Of a stretch of DNA of 64,000 nt, positions 48,897 to 60,886 are shown piece after piece. The translations under genes were made by a program, and so were the position numbers. Source of the DNA: Climacium dendroides (lineage: Eukaryota > Streptophyta > Bryopsida > Hypnales > Climaciaceae); the NCBI GenBank assembly GCA_950106755.1, contig OX467083.1, positions 35,955,029 through 36,019,028 on the forward strand, read 5' to 3'. The notes under the pieces were generated by a model that did no database searches, was not told the DNA's origin, and saw only the letters and a list, made by a program, of their open reading frames with translations. Each line of letters starts with the position of its first letter. Within the stretch, counting starts at the first letter, position 1.

Positions 48897-49905
48897 CTAT
48901 ATCTTACCTTTGCCTTTGGCTTTGGCTTTTCCCTTGCCCTTGCCCTTGCCTTTGTTTGGAGATTTGGGTTTTGACTTAGACTTGCCCTTCTTAGGGCCTT
49001 TAGTAGTGGATGAAGTTGTACCCCCTTTTTCTATTGTTGGAGCTTCTTCTCCTTCAATAATCATATTTTTCCTAGCTCTCATTTCAATTCAACCTTGCAT
49101 TTCCTTGGTCTTCAAAGGATGTAGAAGTTTCCACTTTCCCATGCATTTAGTCTTCCAATCCTCCTTCTATGTGCTTTCATTTTCCCATAAGTTCTTCCCA
49201 TAGTAGAAGTCATTCGGTTGAAGGAGGTGAATGAGATGGTTTGCCCTTTGGAACTCGAATTTCTCCCAATCTTCTTCTACAAAATTGCATGTTGAAAAGA
49301 AAATGAAGGCTTTAGAATAAAATAGAAGTCATTTACATTTAAAGCATGCTAGAAATAAGAACCTAAATCATAAAAGGTAGGCATGTGAAACAATGGACAT
49401 TGCATTAAACAAATCATAAAACATAACGCATTAAAAACAAGAAAACATTTAGAAATACAAAATTACCTTCAAAATAGGTGAGTAGTCTTTCAACTCTTGC
49501 TTTTTCTAGTGCATCATTTGTAATGGAATTGATATATCCTTGCAAGGCATGGATGATGTATGAAACATATACGTTGGAGGAATTCAAGAGAGTTGAAACT
49601 AAAAATTTGTGATCTTTCAGACAAAACATTTTCAAGTCATTAAGGAATCCATTCTCCATGGCCTTCACTAGAGGAGAGGATTCTACCTCCTTATTTGTGG
49701 CAGTGGGAGGAGGAATGGATGCCCTTTCTCTCTCAAGTTTGAATAGAACATTGTCTTCTATCCTTCTTTTGGCATTTACTTCTGCATTCTTCTCATTTTC
49801 ACTATGTCTTCTAATCCTTCTTGTTTTTTGGGCATTGTCATCCCATTTCCAAACCCTCTTCCTTTTTGGTGTTATAGTAACTTGAATGAAACTTAAAGAC
49901 CACAA
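48897..49905 (-). pseudogene. Second gene of the Mutator-like element, lysine-rich, broken
   Basis: Minus-strand two-exon model: 49905-49467 and 49276-48897, joined at a GT-AG intron in frame (YFE joins EEDWEKF). The first part is basic and helical (KRKRVWKWDDNAQKTRR, then a hydrophobic-helical C-terminal stretch). The second contains FEFQRANHLIHLLQPNDFYY and ends in a strongly lysine/glycine-rich tail (KGKGKGKGKAKAKGKGKI). Two in-frame stops interrupt exon 2 (after ENEST and after KTKEMQG). It faces the transposase gene tail to tail inside the same terminal repeats, so it is probably an accessory protein of the transposon. I do not recognise its family. The true start may lie upstream at higher coordinates. 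Confidence 0.6.
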
Positions 49906-50915
49906 AAATGTTACAATCGTGCATTATGAAAACAAACATAAAATACTTGTAATGCTCTCAAAAATACAATGCTTTGCATAGCCTATACCCTACCTTGAAC
50001 TTTGGAAAATCAAAGTAATTGAAGCCTAAACATTGACTACATAGTAACTACAAATGAAATGGTGCTTAAACCTTATGTTCAACCTAATTTGAAATTTGAA
50101 ATTATCTATGTCGCTAAAAAATTGAGGGTCTAAGACGAAAATGAATTTGCAATTTATGTGATTAAAATAGAGCTTAATTATGATGTTCATGACCTAAACA
50201 TGTTTCAAGGAATAGAGCTTAATTAAAAATATACCAACTAGAATACTATAAGCTCATTTTGCAAACATTCAAGTTGTTCCATGTTTCAACATGTTGAAAT
50301 CAAAATTTATATTCATAGCTTAAACACAATAAAAGTACAATTCAAGTTTACAATTAGAACATGTTCAACATATATTATAGACTAACATACATAGTGAAGC
50401 ATGATAACATAAAAGCAAAATGAAAACCCTAAAACATATTGCTGATATAAACTTGTTTGGTTTTAGTGATAGCAAGGAAGGATTTGAACAACACTAGAAA
50501 TAGCACCCAAAATGCAACACTGATATCTTTTATTTTGACTTCAAAATTTGTAGGGAGAACATGCACCCATTCCATCTCTGAAACAAATCAAGTTCTAAAG
50601 TCCACCCTATCTCAGACAAGAATCACAATCTTGACACACCATTCCTTCACGACCGCTGATAGTACACCACCTCTCAATGTATTTTAGCACACCAATAGCA
50701 AATTTGAATTCATGGAGCCACAAAGAAAGAAAAACTTACCACTGCGACCAGAGAACGGAGCCGCTTTAGCCACACACTGTGCACAGCAGTGTATGGCCAG
50801 AGACTACTACGAACAACGACGGAAGCAAGATGAAAGCAAGATGTTGACCCTGAAGACAACGACGAAGCTTGGAGATAAGGTTTGATACCCGCCCAAGCCA
50901 TTATCCTATTGGGTT
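49906..50915. other. Subterminal region of the Mutator-like element
   Basis: AT-rich to ~50.7 kb, then GC-balanced near the right terminal repeat. A segment at 50881-50901 (ggtttgatacccgcccaagcc) recurs in the same orientation near the left end (43207-43230), a direct rather than inverted match, suggesting a small internal inversion in one subterminal arm. Confidence 0.45.
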
Positions 50916-51007
50916 CTTCCTCCCTTGGGCAGGAAGTTGTGCGGGTAGCAATGGGACCCCCAGCATTTCTTTGAAAGCAACGAGGATTTAGTGTCGAGAG
51001 GTGCCCC

Positions 51008-52331
51008 TTAGTTCATACTTGCTTGATTGTATATTCATTTTTTTAATGAAAGGGAGTTGGTCTCCTTTTGTCCCCTAAAAAATTATCATATGATTTTGTA
51101 AAGAAATGATATTTAGTCTTGATGAAATAAGTGTATGGTAGAGACAAATTGAACCATAGATTTTTTAGGAACAAAAGGGATGAACACAAAATTCCAAGCA
51201 TACAAAATGCATTTTTTTCATCCATGAATTTCTTTTAAGATTCTTCTGCTAGTTCTTTTACATTTGTTCAATATAGATTTTAAAGACTTTATTCTAAAAA
51301 TATTCTATAATTCAAAGGATAATGGAATGAGTTTGACCTCAAAAAATAACTTTCTCAATTTAAAAAATAATCCCTCAAAAAACAACTTGAATAAAAAAAA
51401 TCTTAAAATCTTAAAATATTACTATGATTAGAACTAACATTTTGAACTTAAAGAAAAAAATTCTTATAAAAATCACAAATATTCAATCTACAATCAATTT
51501 TAGAAGGAATTTTCAATTTTTGGCTTCAAATTTTATTGAAAAATATTGGTTTGTGAACTAGTTGATTTAACATTATGCATATATGATCTATAGATTATAT
51601 TTTACAACTATTGTTTGAGTCATCATTAAATTATTATTCTAATTATATGTATGTTATGAATATCTTCACAAATTTAAAAATCTAAACTATGCTTTGGTCT
51701 TTAAGGGGTTAAAGATTACTACCCCCGCCCCCCCCCCCAAAAAAAATTATATGGCTATGGATTTTAAAAATCCAATGGATAAATGAGACAAGGAAAAAGA
51801 TATTTGGAAATCAAAATCTTTTTTTACTCAACTAGTTAAACATCTCCATCTAATACGGTATCTAATCAATGCTAGAGGACACCTATGCTAAAGTATTTAA
51901 CCCTTCGTAGCCTAACAACTTCTTAACAATAGAGGTTGTCAATGAGTTGTTCTACTTTGATATTTTTTGTGCTTGAAATTTTTAATTTTAACCATACAAA
52001 AGTAAAGACTACTTTGTCTAGTATACATGGAACTAATTGAGAAAAATATTTTTCATTGAATTCTTATATTAAAAAAATCTTGGATAATCAACTTATAGCC
52101 AAAAAAAACTAATCTTTGGTGAAGAAAAATTATAAAAAGATGAATAATGATTTTTTATCCCTCCAAAAAATTGGATTGGAATCTAAGGCAAATGTAGTAT
52201 TTTTTGAATTTGAAATTAAAAAAAAAATCAAATGGATACACATTTTCAAACATAAATGAATAAAAGAGCCAAAGATGATTAAATTGGATTCTACAAAATT
52301 GTATGTGTTGAATTTCAAATTGAACAATTAA
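51008..52331. repeat. AT-rich repeat DNA, paired with 60.5-60.9 kb
   Basis: From ~51236 to 51708 the sequence is similar to 60485-60886 in the same orientation (shared 'ttcaatctacaatcaatttta' type blocks), ending in GGTCTTTAAGGGG then TTAA (51709-51712). It appears to be another TTAA-ended family member; the left end is unclear. A C-rich homopolymer run lies at 51722-51738. Confidence 0.5.
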
Positions 52332-52700
52332 CCCCTAAAGGACTGTCATGTTCAGAGGCTCAAAATCACTTCAAAATACTCATCTTCAAAGCAAGGTCAA
52401 AATCTTCATCAATAATTATTTTTTAACAGATCCAACCAGGATCTTGTAGTCAACTTGCTCAAGTACATTATCCTAAAATTTCAAAGCAAATATCTCCAAA
52501 AATTGCATGTTCAATAAACCTAAATTTTAAAATGTAGGCTTTTTTAGCCCTTACAAAATGTAAAGTTTTGTCTTTCAACATTTTAAGAAAAAAAAACCAT
52601 ATGTCCTATAACTTGTATATTTTGTCAATAACTTGGAAAGTAGGTTGAAAATACGTGAAAAAAATTTTAATAAACAAAAATTTCATATCCATCTTTGAAA
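52332..52700 (+). repeat. Left part of a TTAA-flanked repeat
   Basis: TTAA (52328-52331) then CCCCTAAAGGACTG matches the family left end, and 'ccaaccaggatcttgtagtca' aligns with the corresponding internal block of the other copies. I could not find its right end; it may be truncated in the AT-rich sequence that follows. Confidence 0.5.
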
Positions 52701-55056
52701 AAAATTGTAAAGTGGAAGGTCCTATAATCCTATCGAATGAAAGAAAAAACTAATATGCTAATAACTTTTAGAAAAAATTGAAAATTATTGATGATAATGG
52801 TGAAATAGTTCTACTTTATAATTAATATACCACACTTTTATTTTTATTTCAATTTTTTAAAATTGAGAGCAAAAGATGACTTTGTATGTTTTTTCTACCT
52901 TCATTGCTTGCAAAATAAAATTCTTCACAACTTTTACCTCATTATTCAGAATTGAATGCTTCAAATTATTTTGAGTAGTTATCAATTTGTATAATCTCCA
53001 AAAAATAATTATATATTTTTTAGAATATATTTTAGTTGCCCAATTTGACATTGTAATAAAAAAAACTTTCTAACTTTTGTAATATTTATCAAAATGACCT
53101 AAAACAAGGCTTCCTATGTAGATTATAATGAGTAGCATCCACTCTAAAAATTTCACACAAAACTTTCAACTTTTAAAGTCAATAGAATAACTAAAATAAA
53201 ATATTTAAAAATATTTAAAAATTAAAAAATTAGCCAATCTGACATGATGCACCAATAGTGCCACATCAGATTCAAAATATTATATATATATATATATATA
53301 TATATGTTTCTCTTTTTTTTTCTTTTTTCTTTTTTCTTTTTTCTTTTTTAGATTAAAATTCTTGGATTCATTCAAGGTTTTACTTAATCTATTGTTGTAT
53401 CATGAATATGATAGACGTATCTAATACATCTGCCATATATACATGTCAAAAATATAAGTTGTATTATATTCTCCCTTTTTACATATTCAATTTTTGAAAA
53501 CTTAAAAAAAAGGGAAGTTACTTTATGTTAATTCAAGCTTCCAAAGTAACAGCTTAGCACTAGTAAGTTTTTAGAAAGCACCATATATGTTTAATAAGCT
53601 AATATCTTGACAATATAGATACTCATACACTATCATGAATTATGGCCTTAAGATCTTGTATCAAGGCATAATCAAAGTTAATTAAACATATATATGACGG
53701 TACCCTGGAGGTTTGTGCCTTAATTAGGAACATTATGCCTGATTAGATGGCGGCAAGACAACTGGTGTAGTTTGAATAACAAACTGCCGCGCTTTGTTTG
53801 TTCTTTTATGGATTGCACTCCCCTGCCGTTTATGCTCTCAGGCTATTTGTACAAGACAGCCCAACAAAGTAGCTCATGATTTACGAACTTACTCGTATTC
53901 AAAAGCTAGCTATTGCTAATTGGACTCACTTCATACTCAGTAGTGTATGACAGTGTGCAAATACTTGTTGCTATGGTGCTTGGGTTACAGAATAGTGGCC
54001 AACAGGTTTTGATTTATTCCGTAGCTAACTGCAAACCAAATATTTCTGTAAAATGTTACTAATGTTGCTCTTTTGAGTGAGATTGGAGAGATTTCTTTCT
54101 TGGGTGAATATACGATAACAAGTAGTGGCAGTTTGAAGACACCTCGTACACGTCGAATAGCACACTAACTGTTTGCTGTTGTGACATGGGTACAGGTGAG
54201 GATTGCCACCTCCTGGGAAATTTCTCTTGAAATTCCAAATCGATGCTCTTGGTGTATGAAGGACAATGCTTTGCTAACAAAATAAGCATTGCGATTTCTT
54301 TCATTTATTATTTTTTATTGCTCGGAATGTTTGTCATCTGCAGTTTCCTAGTTTCAAGTTGGATATTATTATCTCTTGCAAGTCATTTCGAACAGCTTTG
54401 ATCTGGCAAAGCAATTGTTGTGGTAACATAGAACAACTAGTAGATGTTGATATTCTTGTATATACACACCTTCTAGTCTTTTATCTTCCATCATGATATG
54501 ATCTGGCTTGGTTCTTTTATCCTCCATCATGATGTAATCTAGCTCCAGGTTTCTCTCACTTGCTTACTAACTACTACTCAATTAGTATCAAATTATCAAA
54601 TAGTTGTTGATTTCAAGTTTTGATTTATCACTTTCTGAATCAAAACAGATCTTTACATACAAAAGATATTTATTTTTTGAAAGACATGATATGGTTTTGA
54701 AATCCAGTCTTTGTTAATATAACTAATAAGTCTTTGTTGTATTACTAGAACAAAGCTATATGGTTAAAATCGAGTGTGATTTATGGATAAGGAAGTAGAA
54801 TCTACTCTGATTCAATCGGAGAAGTATCAAAAAGCTATTTTTTTCTTTTCTTTTCTTCATTGGAATTGCACTATATGGGGTGCAAACCTGGTAGCCTCTT
54901 TTAGGCCTGAATTTCTCCTATTGAGACATTTCAAAATGGTTCATATCATTAAAATTGTTTTAGTTATTTTTTATTGGATATTATTGGCAATTAAAAGAAA
55001 TTCATGATTTTCCTATTATGTATTTCTTTGACATTGTATAAATAAATTATGAATTC
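52701..55056. other. AT-rich intergenic DNA with simple repeats
   Basis: Contains a (TA)n run at 53279-53305 followed by a (TTTTTTC)n run to ~53351. From 53.7 to 54.7 kb the composition is more balanced, but no motif-bearing frame or exon chain was found. Confidence 0.55.
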
Positions 55057-55060
55057 TTAA

Positions 55061-56113
55061 CCCTTAAAGTTCCAAAGTCCCTATGGGGGACTCTTGGGAT
55101 TTTGGATAGATTCGAGTGATCTCAATTTTTGACATGATTTTTTGAAACTTTTTTTGAAGATAGGAAATCAAATTAGCTTTCTAGGCATATAATTTTTTAT
55201 TTCAATTGGTACCCAGAAACAAAAATTATGCCACCATGAGTCCAAAAAGCAACTCAAGGGGCAACCTAAGAAAATCACAAAAAGTTAAATTTTTTTAATT
55301 CTTAATTTTTTTTTCAAAGATTATATTTTTGACTACATCCAAAGCTTTCATTCATTATATTTGGACTAGTGCCGAGAAAGTTATAGACAATCTTGATTTT
55401 TAGGCAATTTAAACATTTCTTGAAAAAATAACTTATAGACTTCATTTTTTAATGCAATTTTAACAGTTTTCAAAAAAATATTGTTAGGCAAAATTAAATT
55501 TGCTTACTAGAATAGTCTTACCATTGGAAGTTTTCTTACTAGAATAGTCTTACCATTGAAAATTTTCTTACTAGAATAATTTTACCATTGGAAGATCAAT
55601 CTCACCATTGGAATTATTGTGTTTCAATTCCATCTTAGAGCTATCAATGGTTTAGTTACCCCTTCTATCTCCAACCTATTTCTACTTAACAATTTTTTGA
55701 TGAGTGAAATTAAGTGTGTGTGTTTTTGTTGAATTTTTTTTCTTAGAGTCTCAACTCAATTCATCAACCTAAAAATTTAGAAAATTAAAATCAATGGTGT
55801 AAAAATTTTAAATTAAGAAGATTCAAAGCCAAAAATCTAACTGATCAAGGTGTAAAAAAATAGGTTTTCTTCACTTTAAATGCAAATATCTTGCAATCTA
55901 CATAGTCAAAGTTTGTGAAACTTTTTTCATGCATTTGTATACTAGTGTAGTACAAGATCTTGCGGTTAGATATGTAGAAAAAACGATTTAAAAAGTTTTT
56001 GCTCTTTGCAATAGAAATGGCATTTTTGAGTAGGTTTTGATGGAAAAAAAGCCTCAAGTAGGGCCTCTTTGCAAAAAAGGCCTCTATGCAATAAAAATGG
56101 CATTTTTGAGTAG
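55061..56113 (-). repeat. Inverted copy of the TTAA-flanked ~0.9-kb repeat
   Basis: The plus-strand left end reads TTAA (55057-55060) then CCCTTAAAGTTCC, followed by 'gggggactcttgggattttgga', the complement of the family's right end. Near 55950 'tagtacaagatcttgcggttaga' is the complement of the family's inner left block. The other end is disturbed by a local duplication of 'aaatggcatttttgagtagg' (~56018-56113). Non-coding. Confidence 0.6.
55503..55594. repeat. Triplicated 32-bp unit inside the inverted repeat copy
   Basis: CTTACTAGAATAGTCTTACC plus ~12 bases occurs three times in direct tandem at 32-base spacing. In other family copies the unit is single (...'caatggtgagattgtt...' in complement), so this is a copy-specific expansion. 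Confidence 0.85.
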
Positions 56114-57579
56114 GGGTTCAAGTGATAATTGTATATGAATACAATGCTTCAAAATAATGTTTTGTCCATATAACTTTCATTCATCTAATGTGATGCTGGA
56201 ATCTTGAAAAGGAGATTGTCATTTATGACCAATTTGATGAAATTGAAATAAGTATAATATTATCCTGAAGATCCAATTAAAATACCTCCCTACAAATAGC
56301 ACTTTTATTTAATGACCATTGTCATTCATCCAAAACCACTACAAGTTCTCAACAACAAAAGGAAGTTGAAACATTCCTTGAGGTAGTTTTTTAGGCAACC
56401 AATGGAAGTTGATGCTTCAAGGATTTAGGGTGTTAGGATTTAAAGTGTTAAGATTCAAAGTTTAGAAATATTTAATGGGAGTCTAAAGGCATAAATTAGT
56501 ATCCTACGCTTTCAACTTTGGATATTCATAGAATATTACGTAATTATCAAAAAAGTATGAAACTGCTCAGATAGGTTTTCTCTAGAAGAACTTACATTCT
56601 TACCCATAGAAATCAATATTTTGGACTCATCTAGGACGGACAAAAAAAGTGGCGGTTTTGGGTGCTTCTCCTTATGGTTCAAGGGAGTGCAACTTCTCCA
56701 TCACCAGAAGCCAGGAACACAAATTCAAAGCATCCCCAACCAACTCTTCCGTTTTGCTATCTGTTTACTGAGTTTGGGATGAAATAGGGATGAGACCTCA
56801 CAAGTTCGCCATATGAGCCTCTTGATTCAGAACTGGAGAAGAGTTTTACAGAAATCTGTATATTTTAGAGATACAGGTTTTGGATAAAGGTTGGTGCGGT
56901 GAAATTTGTGTATCTCTATCTGCATATGAGGTTCTCCCTAAAGCTTTAAGGATATGGAACTCACTGGTGGGGATGCTCAGAATTGCTGAGTCCATCACTT
57001 TTGCAAGCGAAGATGCCGCGCAACATCTGTGGTTCTGGAGTTTGATCACGACACTACCTTCGTGGATTGCTTGCTCAGACAGAGCTTGATTTGGTGTGCA
57101 TCTCTCTAGTTTGTCCCACCTCCATCTGAATTTGTCTCAATTAGGTCATTTTGAGAATTCTGAATTAGGTCATTTTGTGAGAGCCCTGGGTGCGAACCCT
57201 AATTCGTCTGGTATCGTTTGCAATGGTTCATTACGTTCAAATGGTCTACACCGCCTCTGAAGATGCAGAATTTCACAAGCTGGGATCAAACTAGACTAAT
57301 GCTCACAACGTCCATAGTTGGAACCGTCGCAGGTGTTTTCTTATTACCGCTCTTATAATTCCACTTTGTTTCCTACGTCTAATTATCATTTCTCTAACCA
57401 CCGCCTGTTTGCATAAATTGCTTCGCGTGTGCTGCTTTTGGCCAAATCCAAATGTGTTTGAATCACATTTCGAAGGTTGACAGGAGGGGATCCCTATTTG
57501 ATAGTTTTGCAGATTTCGCGTAATATCGAGAACTTGAGTACCTATTTTGCGGCAATATCGTCGGTGAATACGATTAGGT
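56114..57579. other. Region upstream of the Pkr1-like gene
   Basis: AT-rich to ~56.6 kb, then balanced. It probably holds the promoter and 5' leader of the downstream gene. A ~20-base direct repeat (GAATTAGGTCATTTTG with 'aattct') occurs at ~57137-57180. Minus-strand frames at 57303-57734 overlap the coding exon and lack support. Confidence 0.5.
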
Positions 57580-59079
57580 ATGGAGTTGGACGACTTGAAG
57601 AGAACGTCAGGGGGGGCAGATAGTTTGGTAGAGAGGGGGCTTGAGAAGGAGCCTCCGACGAAGGCAAGTGCTGGGGAAGCTGTGCTCCTGGGAGCTTTGG
57701 CACAAGGCGTTAATGTAAGATCTTTTTTTTCCATTCTTTATTATGTCTTGAGATGTAGAATGGATCCTGTGCGTAATTAGAAGGAACTGGCTCTTGACAG
57801 GTTCAATCGCGTAGGGTTTAGGGTTTTAGGGTTTGGGGTTAAGTATCTAGGGTGGTAAGCTCATGTTAATCTAATAGAACTTATTAAATTAATGCTCTTG
57901 TTAAATTAATATTAGGCTAATGATGACTTAATATTAACTTAATTGTTGCTAATGTAAATTTCAAGTTAATGTCAATGAGACCAACATCTCACTAACATTG
58001 ACCCTTTAAAGTTTTTGTAGATTTTTCCTTATATTTCTATAAATATATAATAAATTATCTTGGGGAAATCAAATTGGTCTTAAAAGAAGAATGCCTTTTA
58101 AGATTTAAGCATAACTTTCGATGAATGAGAAATTATTTGGACTTTAACATCGTCCTAAAGGGCTCTGTCCATCCTCCATCCAGAATATGACTTCCAAGCT
58201 CTTAGGTAAGTTAACACCATTAACATCACACTAACATGATCTTAATATGAAGACTGCATTATGAACTATATAAGAACTTTGTCAATCTAAAGAGGGATCT
58301 TTTGTGATGAGTGTCGATGAAAGAATGTATGAAACTTGCGGGCAGAGAAATGAGAATGAACTGATGGGACATTATCAGATATTTTTTAGGCCACCCAACC
58401 CTAACAATTTGATACAGGCGCAATTCGCAGAGTTCACAATCAACTGTTGGTCATCTTGGTCATTTTGTGGTGGTTTTCATGTAGGCACCGACGTGGACTT
58501 TTCTGCGAATGGTATTACTTGCCCTGGCTGCATCTCTCTTATTCATGCTTGCGGTAGCAATCAACATTCAAGGTTTTGGCCCGCTGTTGCATGTGCTCGT
58601 TCTCATCCTGCTGGCGATCACTCTCTTCATCCTCCTTAACTGGTAAGTCAGTTCATCTATTATGCCATCAATTATATCAACAAGTGGTATTTGCCTTCAG
58701 AAGTTTAGCAAAGAATTTAGCCCTTATGGACAAATGAAGCTGGCGTTTAGTATGTTCCAGACAATGCAAGTCGAATGATTATAAGATTCGAATTATAGAG
58801 TTGTATGAGAAGCTAACGTCCTAGATAACGTCCAGGGTTCACTCCCAACCGAATATCTAGTGTTCATTTGTTATTCTTGGTTCATATTTACCAGATTGAA
58901 TTGCTCTTGGAATTTATTCAAAGGACCTTCACCTGGACTTGTGAAGGTTTGTGCCGTAACTAAGATTCCGATTGTACAGGTTCATATCGGAAACTGGAAT
59001 AGTTCCCGTAGAACAGCAGATGGCAGAACTTAATTTGACTGATGCTGACATCGGCCACCGTGACGCACACATCGATTGA
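57580..59079 (+). CDS. Pkr1-like small membrane protein (130 aa, three exons)
   Basis: Exons 57580-57714, 58485-58642 and 58980-59079 join at GT-AG introns in frame (393 nt). The N-terminal 45 residues are charged and end with LLGALAQGVN. Two hydrophobic helices follow: ~aa 52-73 (FLRMVLLALAASLLF...) and ~aa 78-97 (LLHVLVLILLAITLFILL), joined by a very short turn at NIQGFGP. NWFISETGIVPVEQQMAEL leads into a hydrophilic C-terminus ending DAHID. The two-helix hairpin with the W(F/L)xxETGxVxVE motif resembles the plant members of the Pkr1 family, ER proteins linked to assembly of the vacuolar H+-ATPase. The assignment is from memory of the pattern, so the family is probable and the function inferred. 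No breaks; length is typical. A telomere-like motif lies in intron 1. Confidence 0.68.
57812..57840. repeat. Telomere-like motif in intron 1 of the Pkr1-like gene
   Basis: TAGGGTTTAGGGTTTTAGGG followed by TTTGGGGTT: about three plant telomere units with small changes. In plants such 'telo boxes' often lie near the 5' end of highly expressed genes; here it is ~100 bases into the first intron. Confidence 0.75.
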
Positions 59080-60067
59080 GGAAGGTACTGGGAGAAACAT
59101 CATCGGCTGTGTTGTTGTGTCAGTGAATTTGTGGGATTAACCAGGATTCGATGATTCACATGACCTTTCGGAAGTGCGAAGTTGTTTGCTGACCATCGAG
59201 CTATAAGTTAGCTTCAGATGGAGATAGCTTTCGGGGAATTCTCTTTCTATAGGCGGAAACAAGAAGTGAAGAATGGCGGGTTTTAGTAAATTTCTAACCT
59301 CGGTAGTACTGTAGTTCAGTCCATATCTTGATTTCTGTGCTTGAAACATAGTCACTAACTTTGGACGAGTGTTCTTGCTATGGTTCCTCCTCCAGTGTAT
59401 CATACTGAGTAGTTATTGGGCAGCAATCAGCGCATTCTCTATCGGTGATAGAGTCTAGTTCCGGATCTGTTGAAAATTTCGAAGACGAGAAGTTTCAGTC
59501 CAGAATTCATGGACCGCAGTAAGCGATTTCTCATAGCTTGGTGCCCAACTGGAACAAGGCGCTATATATTCCTGGATTATCAAGCAGACTATTCTTCTGA
59601 TTGCAATTTGGTACTCATTTCTTTCATTAGTGTGAAACTGTGGAAAGAGGTGATTCGTTTTTGAGAGAAAGCAGTTAGGTGTCGCCTTCTCGTTGAGTCA
59701 CTATTTTTGAAGCACTTGGACCTCACGTCTAATTTTAATTAGTGTCCGAATTAGGACTTGGTCCAGAGCTCCACGCTAATGAAAGGAACTAGTTGGGGGC
59801 TAGCAGATTCCAAACTGGACTCCGTTTCCAGGAACACTAGACAGATCTTTCGCAGCAATTTCTTCACCCGGTCTTTGATGTTGTGAATATTACTTTCTCC
59901 AGAGTTCCGGAAATCAGAGCGTTTCAGGCACACCATGTTCAAGAAACCAGATAATGAGAAGTTAGTTTTTGAAGTTACACATACTTGAAGTCTTTGAACT
60001 ATAGAATGATAATGAAGAAGACTTTCAAAATTCATGTCATATGAATGCTACCACAAGAATCTTTGAT
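59080..60067. other. Downstream region of the Pkr1-like gene
   Basis: The 3' untranslated region probably covers the first part. Short frames on both strands (59137-59403, 59470-59664, 59751-60035) are balanced in composition but carry no motif. Confidence 0.5.
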
Positions 60068-60886
60068 CCCTCAAGGATTGGGGTACATTTTTTGCATAAA
60101 TTGGTTTTGAGCTTTTTTTTCAGATTTTAATTGCAAAAATTTGTAATAAACTACTAGGCAAAAGAGGAATAAATTTTGTATATCATATTAGTTACAAACT
60201 TGTTAAATTTAATAAATAGAAGAAGAGTTTTACACATGTAACAATTTAATAATTCTTGACATCTCATAATTGTAATCAAACATTCAAATTTTGAACAATA
60301 GTTGAACACAAATGTGTCTCAAAAATATAAAGTCTTAAATTTTTTTCATCCATTTGAATGTTTGCAGATTCTTGAGTTAGAATGACCTTAAAGATTCCTT
60401 GACTCATGTTATCAATTCTGTAACATTTATAATAGAATATAAACCTTTTGAATGTTTTTTGGTGAATACTCTATTGTTCGAAGAATACAAGTATGTTCCA
60501 CTTCAAAAAGATACTTTTCCTATCCTAAAAATGGCTTCTAAAAATTGACTTGAATACATAAACAAATAAAATAAAAATCTTAAAAAATTGCCATGATTGG
60601 AACTAAAGATTTTGAACTTGAAGGAAATAATTTTGTAAAATTTTGCAAATTCAATCTACAATCAATTTTAGAATGAATATTCTATCATTGGTTATATTCT
60701 TTTATTGAAATATATTAATAAATGCAGCAATAGATCTAATTTTATGAGTATAATATATAGATTATATTTTTTTATTTTTTTTTAAGAAAGTAATCATTAA
60801 ATCATTCTTCTAAGTTGCAATTTATAATACATTTCACAATTTTAGAAATAAGTGGACTATCCTTGGTCTTCAAAAAATTAATATGT
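60068..60886. repeat. Repeat related to 51.2-51.7 kb
   Basis: The right half (60485-60886) aligns with 51236-51708, and its right end reads CCTTGGTCTTCAAAAAATTAA against GCTTTGGTCTTTAAGGGGTTAA. The left end is guessed from 'cctcaaggattgggg' at ~60068. No coding capacity. Confidence 0.45.

Larger units (their letters stand above)
42960..51007. mobile_element. Decayed Mutator-like transposon (~8 kb)
   Basis: Terminal inverted repeats of roughly 90 bp face each other. The left one (42960-43033 plus 43187-~43215, split by a MITE) and the inverted right one (50916-51007) share CACTAA(A/G)TCC, TCGTTGCTTTCAAAGAAA and CACAACTTC(T/C)TGCCC. Between them lie a + strand MULE transposase pseudogene and a convergent - strand lysine-rich gene. 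No 9-bp target duplication remains (ctatgaagt against ttagttcat), so the outermost bases are uncertain. Two younger elements are nested inside. It is non-functional through stops in both genes. Confidence 0.8.

Noticed and set aside
57303..57734. 143-codon minus-strand frame across the first Pkr1-like exon
   Set aside because: It overlaps the plus-strand exon, has no motif, and the plus-strand model has matching splice sites and a coherent protein.
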